Source: Sipunculus nudus
Taxonomy: Eukaryota; Annelida; Sipuncula; Golfingiida; Sipunculidae
Assembly (NCBI GenBank): GCA_026874595.1
Contig: CM049316.1
Span: 64,711,176-64,775,175, forward strand
Direction of reading: 5' to 3'
DNA length: 64,000 nucleotides
Positions 13,150-24,447 of this stretch are shown here, in pieces. The translations under genes were made by a program, and so were the position numbers. The notes under the pieces are model-generated. The model saw nothing but the letters and a program-made list of their open reading frames with translations, ran no database searches and was not told the DNA's origin. Numbering within the stretch: position 1 is the first letter of the stretch; each line of letters starts with the position of its first letter.

Positions 13150-14042
13150 GGTTCATTATATGAGTATGCAGAGGCATATCCAGGATTTTTTAAAAGGCAG
13201 GGTTAGCCCAGAAAAATTAAAAGAAAACCTTCATAAATAGGTCTTCTTCCAGAAAGAGGTCCAGGCCGCATAATTTGGCTGTAAACCATAAATAAAAGGT
13301 TGTTGCTCAAAATGGGGTCCAGGGGGTCCGGACCTCACCCCCTGAACTCGCCACTTGTATGTGACCAATATTTCAATCAAAGGGCTTTATTGTTTGATAA
13401 TGATAAGTTCCCTTGAGAAAAAATTTCGACATAACAAAATATTAGTGGCGGGTGGGCAAGAGTTTATTGAAAGACATGGTGTAATTCGAGGAAAACCACG
13501 TACGTTCGACAATTACATCATCGTACAACCAAGTCTTTATACATCTCTGGCATCTATTTCTTTAATAATGAATAAGGCAATGGAATCGATTAAATGACTG
13601 GCCTGGACTCGTTATACGCGGATGTCTAGTGAAATGTTTTGATCAAAGGTTTATCATTGCCGGAAAGGCAAAATGAATCGAAACAAATCAAATCAACCAG
13701 TCCTGTTTCTGGTACCTGTGTTCTTGTCAGGGGTGTCAATATAGGGGGGGGGATGGGGGGTATATATCCCCCCACTTTTGACAAGTTGGGGATGGTCAAT
13801 GTCATCATCCCCCATATATATATATATATATATACATTGTTTTGAATCGAATATAGACAGGCCCCATTTATATGTTTACTGTGAAATATTATATTGAAAT
13901 ATATTTGAAATGTGATTAAATATAAATATATTTGAAATATCATACAGGCACAAAAAATGTATATATATATATAGTATATGTATATGTGTGGGTGTGTCGC
14001 CGAGTCATCCCCCCACCCCCACCCCCACCCCCCACCCCCCAC
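13150..14042. repeat. Repeat fragments with G/C homopolymers and a G-quadruplex-type tract
   Basis: About 13150-13360 resembles a decayed small transposon, with ends around CATATCCAGGATTTT and GGTCCGGACCTCACCCCC. About 13733-13790 has poly-G followed by TATATATCCCCCCA and is related, in inverted orientation, to 22010-22065. Two AT microsatellites follow. From 14009 to 14042 the + strand is runs of five or six C separated by A, so the - strand has at least four G-runs, a G-quadruplex motif. Confidence 0.5.
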
Positions 14043-14783
14043 CGTGGAAGAAAAATTGACGTCACTAGTTCTTATTCAGTCTGCGTGTGAAAAGTGTATT
14101 ATTTACATTCTATTGAACTGGTTTGAGAGGGTCGCTGAACCAAGGTTTGTGAGTACGTGGTTATGTCAAGGACTTTGTAGTATGAAGATACGTTAGATTT
14201 AAATCCCCCAATCACCTATAAAGCATGTTGGTATAATGCACGAAAAAAAAGTTTCTTCTCTTTAAAACAAATTTGTACATGCTATAATATTGCCCTGTAA
14301 CCGTTTGCTTATTCCTGAAAACGACTGTAAAACAGTGGACCGGGAGCAACATAAACACAGCGCGTGTATCAGTCGGCCACAACACGTGTCAATCATGAGA
14401 TGCCCAGACTGACTTTGCCCAGAAAATGTTAAACATGTTCCCGCTGGCTGAAACATCGCGTGTTGCGCCTTACATTCGGACCTCCCGGTCATGCGACCTT
14501 GTCATGGTTAACAGACACCCGGCGGCTGCGTTTTTTTTTTCAACACGCAGTTATAACAAGGTGTGAAACAGACGTATGCGAGGTACTGAGACTCTGTGCT
14601 TGGATGGTTTTGCTGGGAAAACTTTTCTATAAAGCAAAACTGAGCTGATAGTATGAAGGAATAGGTAAAATATTGCTCCTGATTATGTCCCTTTAATTAT
14701 ATAGGTATCATTAATGGAAACCGGGACGTTGTAAAACAAAGGCTTTAAGTAGAAACTAGAACACGGGCACTTAGAGAGCGCAG

Positions 14784-15029
14784 ACCTCCGCCAAGGTAAC
14801 TCAATACCCCCATATGGCGTTGTCAGAACAGTAGCATATTTCATTTTAAAAAAATCCTTGATCCAGAAGGTGATCCGGATCATCCCCCAAAATTTAAATC
14901 AGTTGTTCCTTGTATAATTATTGAGCCCTCCTGCAAATTTTATCAAAAATCCGTTGGTTACACGTTGAGTAATGTTGCTAACAGACAAACCAACACAGGC
15001 AAACACAAACCCCACCCCTTGGCGGAGGT
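14784..15029. mobile_element. 246-bp MITE with ACCTCCGCCAAGG ends
   Basis: Perfect 13-bp inverted ends, ACCTCCGCCAAGG at 14784-14796 and CCTTGGCGGAGGT at 15017-15029, enclose a segment with GATCCGGATCAT and AACAGACAAACCAACACAGG. Repeats with these ends are, from memory, common across animal genomes. It has no coding capacity and the target-site duplication is unclear. Confidence 0.7.
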
Positions 15030-15795
15030 AATAAGAGATCCATTCGAAGAAACAGTGTCTTTTTCTAATCTTTAATAGATTTTAGTCACGTTTTGAATAG
15101 AGAACATTACAAACTTTAATCATACATTCTATGATCTCCAAACCTAAGTCACGTCACATCGAACTAATATGTCGTCCAAAGTCGTTTGAAGTCTGCTTTG
15201 CCTAGAGCGGAGCTGTTCCAACTAAATGAAGCTAATCGTCGTCATTGGCCTGCCCATGAATCTATTACCGCTGCATAATTGGTCAAAGGGCATTCCGGCG
15301 GTCACATGACATTGATTGTCAAAACTCAGTGTTGAGAAGTATTTTTTTTTAATGCTTTCACATATTTTTTTTCGATACTGGCTAAATATATATATACCTA
15401 TAAATCTCTGTACAGCCTGACAAGGGGTATAAAAACTTGAGTTAATCGAGAGAATGGTCGAGAGGTTTAACTTCAAATGAATTTGTGTTTACTACAGTCT
15501 TTAAAAGTATCAAGGTCTTGTGGGTATAAAATGTCTCAGCTTTGATATCACAGCTTTGTTTCGTCAATGTTAGACCTGATCTCATCACAAAGGGCCATAT
15601 CCTTTAATCATCCGAGGAGATACCTGACGTCGATTCCTTGTCGCTGCTTTAACATGGACACCTCTCAGCTAATTGAATTTACAGTAACCCAACTCCTGAA
15701 AAAAAGTATAAGGCGTGAGACTTGAAAGGAAAAGACGAGTTTTCTTCTTTCCGGGCATAATTGAATATGTGTTTAATCAGTTGTTTAACTGTGTT
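15030..15795. other. Intergenic stretch
   Basis: No gene, RNA or clear repeat is recognised. Confidence 0.4.
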
Positions 15796-16004
15796 TTTTT
15801 TTTATTGTTGTTGTTGTTGTTGTTGTTATTATTACATTAATATTGTTGTTGTTGTTGTTAATATTATTGTTATTTTTATTGTTGTTATTATTATCATAAT
15901 AATAATAATAATAATTATTATTATTATTATTGTTATTTGTATTAAAATTAATATTATTATTATTATTATTATTATTATTATCATATTTATTATTATTAAT
16001 AACC
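15796..16004. repeat. TTG/TTA/ATA trinucleotide microsatellite
   Basis: About 200 bp of interrupted TTG then ATT/ATA triplets keep frames open on both strands. This yields poly-Ile/Val and poly-Asn ORFs, which are not genes. Confidence 0.9.
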
Positions 16005-16104
16005 TCCCCCGGGGGCACAAATTGTTTTCAGTCCAGTCGTTTGTTGGTGCATCGACGTGAATCGTCTTCTGTGGGATTTCGCGATAACTTTTGATGACCA
16101 TCTA

Positions 16105-16790
16105 TTTCTACCATATTCTTGGCCGAGTTGGAAAACTGGTGACCATGACCTCCACCTTTAAGTCAAATTTTCCATAGCTTAAATTTTTGTTACCATTTAA
16201 CGTCTGAAGTACTGCATTTTTGTCCTCAATTTTGACACAGAAGTTGTTTCAACTAAGTTCTCAGATGAGGTCGAAATTTTTGAAGTACTCTACATTCTGT
16301 TCTTTATATTTGACTCATAATTTCTTTTTATCACATTCTTGAAGGAGTTTGAAAACTGATGGTCTTGGCCTTAAACTTCAAGGTAATTTTTTATATACTT
16401 TTGAAGATGTGTAGATTTTCCCTCAGATTTAACACAAGTTGTTTCCGCCAAGTTCACACAGAACTTTGAACTTGTGAATGCGATAACATTTGATGCACTG
16501 CATATTTTCCCCTTTAAAATTTGAAAGAAAGCTTGTGTCAACCAAACAATTTGAATGAGTTTGAAAATTGTTGACCTATATCTAGGTGTTCAAAGTCGAA
16601 TAATCAGAAACTAGAATCGATATGACCCCATAACTTTTAACTTCCTAAGATTTTCTCTCAAATATCACACACAAGTTGTTTCCACCAAGTTCTCACAGAA
16701 GTTTGAAAACTGGTGACCTTTACCTTGATTTTACCATGTATTTTTTGTACGAATTTATACACCAGTGACTTACACCTTGATCTTCCAGGT
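16105..16790 (+). repeat. Degenerate ~160-bp tandem repeat
   Basis: Four or five strongly diverged units recur with landmarks GTTGTTTC(C)ACCAAGTTCTCA, GTTTGAAAACTGGTGACC and a CCTTGA-type word. Spacing is roughly 150-180 bp. No coding potential is seen. Confidence 0.5.
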
Positions 16791-16823
16791 ACAATCTGCG
16801 GATTTATACCGGATTCTGTTGCT

Positions 16824-16985
16824 CGATCAGGGGTAGCTAGAGCACAAAACTAAAAGCCGGAGACCGTGAGTTCGAGTCCGAGGCGGTGAAATTTTTTCAT
16901 GGTCAGCCTCAGCCCAAGGTGGCCGCTCTGTAGGCTTAAACAGAAGGACCGCCCAACGACCGAGTTTTAAAAAAAAAATGAGTGC
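16824..16985 (+). repeat. tRNA-derived SINE-like element
   Basis: An A-box-like TAGCTAGAGC (16834-16843) is followed by a B-box AGTTCGAGTCC (16869-16879), the internal pol III promoter layout of a tRNA. There is no acceptor stem. An unrelated body ends in an A-run near 16968-16978. It is best read as a SINE or a degenerate tRNA pseudogene. Confidence 0.6.
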
Positions 16986-17323
16986 GCCTTTTGGGGGTTC
17001 CTTGGTGGTATGACCCAGCAATGGTCACCGGGCCTGGTCAACCAAAATTATTAGAAAATGAGAGGAAGCGTGTGATACGGAATCCGAAACCAGACAGGAA
17101 TTCTGCAGATGTACATATACTTAGTTAAGCTAGCATTAAAGATGGAAGCGGTTACCTCCGTCAAAAATTTGTTTTTATATGCGATTGTTTATTTTTCCCG
17201 ATAAAACCATAAAATTTTATAAATTAAGTCCATATTTTCCTCCAAATTTAAAACTATAATTCCCATCTATAAAAAAAGTTAGGAAAACAGGAAATTGGGT
17301 AGATTTAATAACATTAATATATA

Positions 17324-17760
17324 TTGTTACGAAGACAAACTGCTCAGGGGAAAACACTGGGCCGATCCTGGATTCAAACCCGTGTTGGTGGCGGACAAGT
17401 CCGGCGTACCAACCGCTTCGCTAGCAAAGCAAGCTTCACTAGCGAGACAGTTCGGTCCGCTTTTATGACACCCCGTGACATACCCCCTCTTAAGAGCGTT
17501 CTGCTATCAGAACAAGACTAATTATCCCAGGAGTCACACTTTGGTGAGCTTATTCCCTGGGCAACAAAGTTAACCGTCACGTTGGACGAGCCCCCATTTT
17601 GTTACGAAGACAAACTGCTCAGGGGAAAACACTGGGCCGATCCAGGATTCGAACCCGTGTTGGTGGCGAACAAGTCACCCCGTAGCAACCGCTTCGCTAG
17701 CAAAGCAAGCCTCACTAGCGAGACAGTTCGGTCCGCTTTTATGTCACCCCGTAACAATAT
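17324..17760 (-). repeat. Two tandem copies of a minus-strand tRNA-derived SINE
   Basis: About 17324-17515 and 17600-17758 are close copies beginning GTTACGAAGACAAACTGCTC. Read on the - strand, the second has a perfect B-box GGTTCGAATCC (complement of 17645-17655); the first has one change (17370-17380). An A-box-like segment with AAGCGGTTG lies about 50 bp upstream. The spacer holds no gene. Confidence 0.65.
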
Positions 17761-19400
17761 GAAAGTGTAAGGAATCTAATTTTCGTATGATAAAATATTC
17801 TACATGACACTTTTCAATTTGATGTAGAAAATTAATACTTTTAATTGTTGGAGAAGAGTCACTCTATTGCTGCGGGAGGATCAAAGTTGCTAGGTCAGTA
17901 GCACTGTCAAAACTACATTTTCGTTCAAACTTTCTCGATCAAACTTTACATATAAAAAAGGGTTACATAAATTTTTAATAAATTCATCTGGATAAATACA
18001 ATGTTAAAAAAAGAAAGTGAAGCATTTCACTAATACAGCTGAATAGTCGACGGAGTCTGAGAACGTGCATGTGATTTTTCGTCTCGCTTACACACTTAAA
18101 GAATAATATTGGGAGTTTGCCGAATGATGCTAAAGCCATCTTAGATTACTGTTTGATTCAAGATTATCGTTTTTTATGGGCTTGTATCGCATAGGTCCTG
18201 TCTTTGCTCTTTTTTTCATGAAAGTTCCTTCAAAAACTTGCCGTATTAGATGTCAAGTTCATTTGAGGATGCACATATAATCAATTATTATTAGATACTG
18301 TGTATTGAAATGTTAAAATATGTTTTCATTGTAAACAGGTCAAATGTATTTTACAGGCGATGAAACAGTCGACCCATCATCAGTCCTAAGATATTTTGTC
18401 ACTAAAGTCGCCTTTACATTTCCTGTTCATTATATATACACTCGTCTGAGCGAGCTCTGGTGCTGTCTGTGTTAACTGATGACTCTCGGTTGATATTGCA
18501 TATGATATAACGACAACAGTTTTATCCTAATTTACGCCCTGTTTTTTTTTTTTTTTTTTTTTTTTCGCTATGTCCATTCTTTTAGCTTTTCTCGGCTACC
18601 TGGAGAGCAAACACCACAGCATTTGCAAACTATTCCTTCTAAGTCTCTACGAATTCCTTTTCCATATGGTTGGAACATGATCGCTAACTTTATTGTTGGA
18701 GGAAGTAGACGAGCTCTTATGGTCAAGCCAGGGGAAGGATCCAAGATTAAGGAAAAGGAGAGGTCCAACCCACAAGGACTAATGAAAATACATAGAAAAG
18801 TCCCCAGGAAACGGAGGGGGGGGGGGGGTGGGGGCAGGTCTAGGCCGTAAAATATGATTTGAAATTATAAAAAAGGGTGTGGCCTCTGAAATTGGGGGGA
18901 GATCCTGACCCCATGGACCCCCCCCCCCCCATCCGTTTCTGCAAGCCCTTTTTTTCACAAGGGACGTTGTAATTCAAGGAATGATCTTACACGCTGGCGA
19001 AACTACAACTACACCATACGCCTTGTTTCAAGGGTGCAAGAGGACTTGTCCCCCTTACTTTTATAGGACTGAAGGATAAAGTATCTTTTGACGTTTGGTC
19101 GGACCAAAGAATGTCCGTTACGAGGGGTGTCCCTCCCAGAGGAGTAACCGCAGCCCGAGGTTTCACTGTATACATATATTAATTTGGGGTTGGGGAGTAC
19201 CAACTGCCTCATTCAGTCTTATTGATTAACGATCTTGTTAAGTTTTTGTGAGTGGGAGATTTAACTTATGAAGGAAAAAAAGAAATGCTCAAAGTGGGCA
19301 GAAAATAACTTCCATGTGACCAAAATTCCCATAATATACATGACATAATATGTGTTGGGGTGAAGAAATAAATTTGGACTTATTTCTTCAGTGTAAATAC
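17761..19400. other. Intergenic stretch with homopolymers
   Basis: It contains a long T run (about 18543-18565), G13 at 18816-18828 and C13 at 18918-18930. The last two lie in what looks like one small poly-G/poly-C transposon family. No gene is recognised. Confidence 0.4.
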
Positions 19401-19510
19401 CTCTCGGTGTCCAGAAGAAACGGTGATGTCCTTGTTTCGGGGAGGGACTTTTCTCTGTACACTCCCAAGAAGTTTATACACAGCATGGAGATCCATCTCA
19501 GTGAAGCCAT
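19401..19510 (-). CDS. Orphan exon candidate, product unknown
   Basis: On the - strand a 110-bp segment is bounded by an acceptor (CTTAG, complement of 19511-19515) and a donor (GAG then GTATTT). Its open frame, with a split first codon and full codons to the donor, reads GFTEMDLHAVYKLLG and then VQRKVPPRNKDITVSSGHRE. The composition looks protein-like, rich in charged residues. The family is not recognised and no neighbouring exon was found, so it could be a chance frame or part of a repeat. A second frame starting at the ATG is also open, which weakens the call. Confidence 0.3.
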
Positions 19511-19985
19511 CTAAGCACTCGATCGATATTCAGCCGAGCGCTAAGTGCAATTAAGACGCAAATAACGGGGTGTCAGGCATAGCCGGGGCACGGCCTTTGA
19601 TAGACAGGAGTTGCCGGATCTTACAAAGTAGCTTTCATACAAAGAAGTGGCTAAACTGCCGGCAGGAGAAATTTACCTTGCCAGCAGTTTAGATGGGTCT
19701 AGCATTGCTATAGGCTTTATAAAGAGGTGTGAAGATGTTTGAGATGCTTCATTTGTTGTCTGTCACAAGGTCACATCTGATTGCCTATAATCAAGTAATC
19801 TGCTATTATTTAGATTTGACTTAACACCTCATGTTTCACTGCAGCTGATATGCTATTAGCTGCAGCCTCAGATCAACACTTGATTACCTTGGACCAAGTA
19901 CTCTGCTTATCCTTTGATGTTTATGGCAAGGTAACTTTCAAGTTAACATTTGATATGCATGTATACAAACTTTTGACAAGGTTAA

Positions 19986-20439
19986 AGGGGCCCAGTCACC
20001 TAACTGACCTTTAAAAACCAAATTAAGGTAATCCCTTGGAGCTTTCATAAAAATAGGCAAGAAAATATGGATATCACCGGACAGAGGCTGCTTATTTGTT
20101 TACATCAGTGTGTTTATAATATGCGGGGCCTGTCAGAATAACCAAAACAATTTCAACAATGGCATCTCGCAGCAATTCAGAAAAGCCAGAGCTTTGGAAA
20201 TAGCGTTTTGCAACAAGTGACCTTTCTACCTCCGCATATATTCAAACTTCGTCCTTAGGTTACATGTTTTTCCCCGTTTGTCAACATTGCTGTGTATACA
20301 AACATTTTGTTAATAAACAAGTTCCTCCATCCTTCACGAAGAACTTTTCACTAAAATTACCCTTAGACCATTAGTATATACACAGAGGAAGCAAGAAATC
20401 ACATAAACTCTTTTTCAAAAGGCAGGTGAATGGGCACCT
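19986..20439. mobile_element. 454-bp piggyBac-type MITE flanked by TTAA
   Basis: Ends are AGGGGCCCAGTCACCT and, in inverted form, AGGTGCCCATTCACCT, matching at 14 of 16 positions. TTAA lies directly outside both ends (19982-19985 and 20440-20443), the target duplication of the piggyBac superfamily. There is no transposase, so it would depend on one in trans. Confidence 0.75.
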
Positions 20440-20612
20440 TTAACTTCAGATCCAGAACAGGAATCCTTCACAAACACACACCAAATGCATCATATAATAT
20501 AAAAGTACTCAGGAAATATCTCAGAAGATTTATCATCTATACATTGTATTTTTTTTTTTACATTTAGATTAAAGATATACCTAATTTTGTAAACCAGCAG
20601 GCTGGCAGTTTT

Positions 20613-20720
20613 TAGCTCAGCTGACTGAAAGTCAGAAAGTATGGCGCTTTGTCCGTCGTCCGTCCGGCTGTCCAGCCGTCGTGGCGTCCGGTCGTCGTTT
20701 GCAGGGCACAAAGCGTAACC
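20613..20720 (-). repeat. Inverted fragment of a hairpin/GGAC-type repeat end
   Basis: Starts TTAGCTCAGCTGACT followed by the complement of GGAC-type words (TCCGTCGTCCGTCC). It has the hairpin-then-tract order of the 3' end of the repeat at 1-1205, read on the - strand. The body beyond differs. Confidence 0.55.
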
Positions 20721-21239
20721 GCTGAACGTAGAAACTTCTCAGTGTACATCTGTGGAGGTCAATAAAAATTCTCGGAAACCTGAAATTAGGTCCGGGTGAC
20801 CTATATCCTCCGAACTATGGGGCTTGTAAGTACCCCCAAGAATAATTAAAACTTTGATACATATTACAACCTCCAGTATCTTGATAATTAGTGCATGGAT
20901 TACCATGAATCTTGCCTTTAATATTTACCATGCCTAGTTTTGTCAGTGCCCGAAAACTTATGGCGCCACCTGTATTTTTATCATGTTTACGATTTTTTCT
21001 GTGTTTGAGACCGTTAAATGGCAGCAATTACAGTATATTTCTCAGCTATGGTTTCATCCAGTGTAATTAAACCCAGTGTGATTATTGATGATGATTGGTT
21101 TCTTCAGTTCCTGAAGACTGGTGGCTCCACCTGTATTTTTTTTAAATTTTTTATGCATTTTTACTTAATTTTGAGACTGTCAATTTGATTGCTACTATCA
21201 GATTTGCAACTGTGGTTTCATCTGTGTCTTGATACCTTG

Positions 21240-21735
21240 TGTCCCACTTAAAAATAAGCGGATGCCCTATATTAATCACCATGTCCGTACGTCTGTTCGT
21301 CTTTCTGTATATCCATGAAATTAATTTCCTGATGATAACTCAAGTCTGAATTGACATGTGGATTTCAAACTTGACTTTTATATATGGCCCACTTCTAACA
21401 CAGAAACTCCATTGATTTTGGAATCATGAGGTCAAAGGATTCACATATTCAGAAGATTGTGCATGGATAAATTTTAAGCCAAACTTTTCATCCCAAACCT
21501 TACATCTTGCACATATAGTTGACCTGTCAATAGGAGAAGAACCTGATTGATTTTGGGGTCACAAGGTCAAAGGTCAAGGTCACAGGGGTCGACATATTTG
21601 GTTCCAGATGATAACTCACATTTTGATTGACATATTGGTTTCAAACTTGATTTATATATGACCTACCGATAGTGTAAGAACCCTTATGATTTTGGGATCA
21701 TGAGGTCTAAGGTAAAGGTCACAGGACCCACTTCT
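21240..21735. repeat. AGGTCA-rich dispersed repeat
   Basis: Two or three related units contain AGGTCAAAGGTCAAGGTCA-type strings, with a perfect DR1 (AGGTCAAAGGTCA) at 21564-21576. They are separated by TTTCAAACTTGA and GATTTTGGGGTCA words. It is related to the 42534-44748 repeat. Confidence 0.55.
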
Positions 21736-24300
21736 TTAAAAAAATATATATAGCGTCTGTATGATACAATTCAAATATATATACTTAATTACATTTCAAA
21801 TATATAAAAATCAAGTACAAGGAACATGTATTATGTTTCCAGTATAAGTTAATTCTAAACCAGGTTTGGATATAATATTGCATTATAAACACAATAATGG
21901 AACCAAAGCCTATAATTCTAATGTTTAATATATTTCATTTGCAATATATAAATATCATTCTTTGAATACCGGGGAGAGATGAAGATTATCGACCATCCTC
22001 CTCCTGCCAAAGAGTGGGGGATATATACACCCCCCCCCCCCTTGTATTTGACGCCCCTTCATATAAACTCATCGGTACTCCTACGGACTGTACCCATCGT
22101 GGCCAATGTTTAATTAAGGTTATACTTGAAAGTCCACGGCCACTACTATTCGAATGGTATTCATACTGAGACATTCAGTATATTTATAGTTCGCTATAAT
22201 AATACATTATTTCGTCAAAGATTATTTACTCAAAGTAAACCTCAAAAACGCGACTCGCTCCCGTCCCCATTTATACACACACATGGTGTATGAAGCAAAG
22301 ACACTGTCTTATCGATTTTATAATGTGCAAAGATTTTATACGTTTTAGCGTGGCCGGTACCGGTGCCTGGCTCAATTGTCAATTTACAGCCTTTCAGCAT
22401 CTATGAGGCACATTCCTTAATTAGTATACAATGCAACTCAGGTCTCAGGGCAAAAAAGAAAATACAGAATGGCATTCGGTAGAGATAAATAAATAACCAC
22501 AAAACTAGACCTTTCCCTTTATCTGAAATCACACGAAAGAGAAATGGTGCTATTTGTTATATGTAGTTTAAGGATAAGGCCATATATTTTTGCTTTTATC
22601 ATAAGGTAGAGTCGATATATATTGTGCTATTTTAACCCTTAATTAGGAATTAAAAAATAGAAGTTCAAGTTTAACTAGAAAATGTGTGAGAGACCACATA
22701 TATGAAAGGATCCTACTATAACGATATAATATAATTCCATGGATGGATCCCAGGTGAGCTTTGCTGACTTGAACAAAGGCGGCAACTAATGCCAGTAAAT
22801 AACTCTGGCTGGTCCTTAACGAAATAAACCAAATGTTATGGCTCAAATCGAAAATAATTTTTAAAAAAAGTTATTGTTATCCAGATTAACTCCATAATTC
22901 ATTCTTTATTTTGTTTTATCCTACGTACCTTCTGATAAATTTCATGAAATGTTCTTCACAACTTTTTCAGTAAAGTCGTTTACAGACAAACCAACTTAAT
23001 AACCAACGTCGAAAAAGACATTATAGTATCTGCTGGCCAGGCTATAAAACTATTTACCTTTTTCCACAAACAATTTGCCAGTATTTTGAACATAGTTCTA
23101 CAAATCAGGGCCCAGTTCCACAAATACTTCTTCAAGTTAAATATCAACTACAAGTTTGTTATTAAAGTGTTTTATTTGCCCAGCTATTCTTCGCTATTTG
23201 GGTCCCGAGTTTCATAATCGTATAGGTTGGACGTACCACACCTTAATATGACAGATCTCGCATATGTAAACAATTGACAAAGAATAATCATATCCGTGGG
23301 TCAAATGTTGAAATATAAAATATTAATGCTTTAAATTTAGACTTATCTCACGTGTGTCGATTCAATATAGATTTTTTTTAGTGTTCAAGACCCTATAACT
23401 CTAAAAAAAGTAACACATGAGATCAGTGTAGGTTAGCTATAAATGATTGCCCCTACCAGCCGGATTGAGTGTTACTAACGATTATTTAAATAAAATTTTC
23501 AGCTAACTGATTATGAATACAACAAATCGACACAGGGCAATAATTTAGTTACAATTAACAAATCGGTCACTCTCTGAGAGGTGGTGGAATCTTGTACATG
23601 TGGAAGAAATTATTTAGACTCAAAATAGGCCTACTAACATTATCCTGATTAAATATGGTTTATATATCGGTTCAGTTGGAGTGGCTTAGAACTATATGCC
23701 ATAAAAAAAACTGGTAATCATGTATTTTACAGTTTTTTCAATTGCCTTTTGTACAATATTGAACGTATATTATAGACGAAATTAATATTCCATATTATAA
23801 AGATGATGTATACTTTGAGAAACATAATTTCATGGTTTAGTATCATGAAAGGTAGTGTTGTTTGAGAGTTACTATATTTTCTTAATCGAATTTACCGGCT
23901 CAGATGTTGATATTCCCCCAAAACGTTATGCATGACGTTGATGACGCCGCCTATAAAACGTTGCATTGTACAAGTTATATTTGAGCATAGTTGTTATTAC
24001 TTATCATATATATTGGTTGTCATGCAAACTCTTTAACCTTATTGTTATACAAACATATAGGCCGGCCTAGGCTATATATTTCTCCTTATAATAGAATGAT
24101 ACAAATTTGGAAATAATTAGTAAAATTTAGTAAAAATAAGCCTTTTTTTTTAAAAAAAAAACTCTTCAAACAATAATTTATTTCAAGTCCTGGGATTTCA
24201 ACAATTTTTTTGTTGTTGTTGTTTATTAATTTTTTTTACATTTAAAGCGAGCGTGAAACTGGTTTGATTCCGGTGTCTGCTGGCAGATGGCGCCAGGTGA
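21736..24300. other. Intergenic stretch upstream of NOP10
   Basis: No gene is recognised. A C12 run at 22030-22041 sits in a relative of the 13733-13790 repeat. The remainder is unremarkable AT-rich DNA. Confidence 0.45.
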
Positions 24301-24323
24301 CTGCTTATTTTCCCATTTTTTCC

Positions 24324-24329
24324 CACGTG
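24324..24329 (+). promoter_or_regulatory. CACGTG E-box upstream of NOP10
   Basis: A perfect CACGTG lies 65 bp before the NOP10 start codon. It is the type of site bound by Myc/Max or USF bHLH-zip factors. Myc control of ribosome-biogenesis genes is established in animals; its use here is inference. No TATA box is evident nearby. Confidence 0.4.
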
Positions 24330-24393
24330 GTACGATTGCGACCAAGAGCCAGTTATCGCTGTCCGTTGTAACCCAAAATAACCAGATTTCAGG

Positions 24394-24447
24394 ATGTTTC
24401 TGATGTATTACACTGACGACGATGGAAACAGAGTTTACACTCTTAAG
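24394..24447 (+). CDS. NOP10: NOP10 exon 1 (residues 1-18)
   Basis: Eighteen codons from ATG at 24394 to AAG, followed by donor GTAAAT. This start is chosen because it yields the MFL-YY N-terminus expected for the family and the full 64-residue length. The exon is too short to be found as an ORF and overlaps a meaningless 129-residue frame on the opposite strand. Confidence 0.93.

Noticed and set aside
15761-16101. Poly-Asn and poly-Ile ORFs
   Set aside because: Products of a trinucleotide microsatellite.
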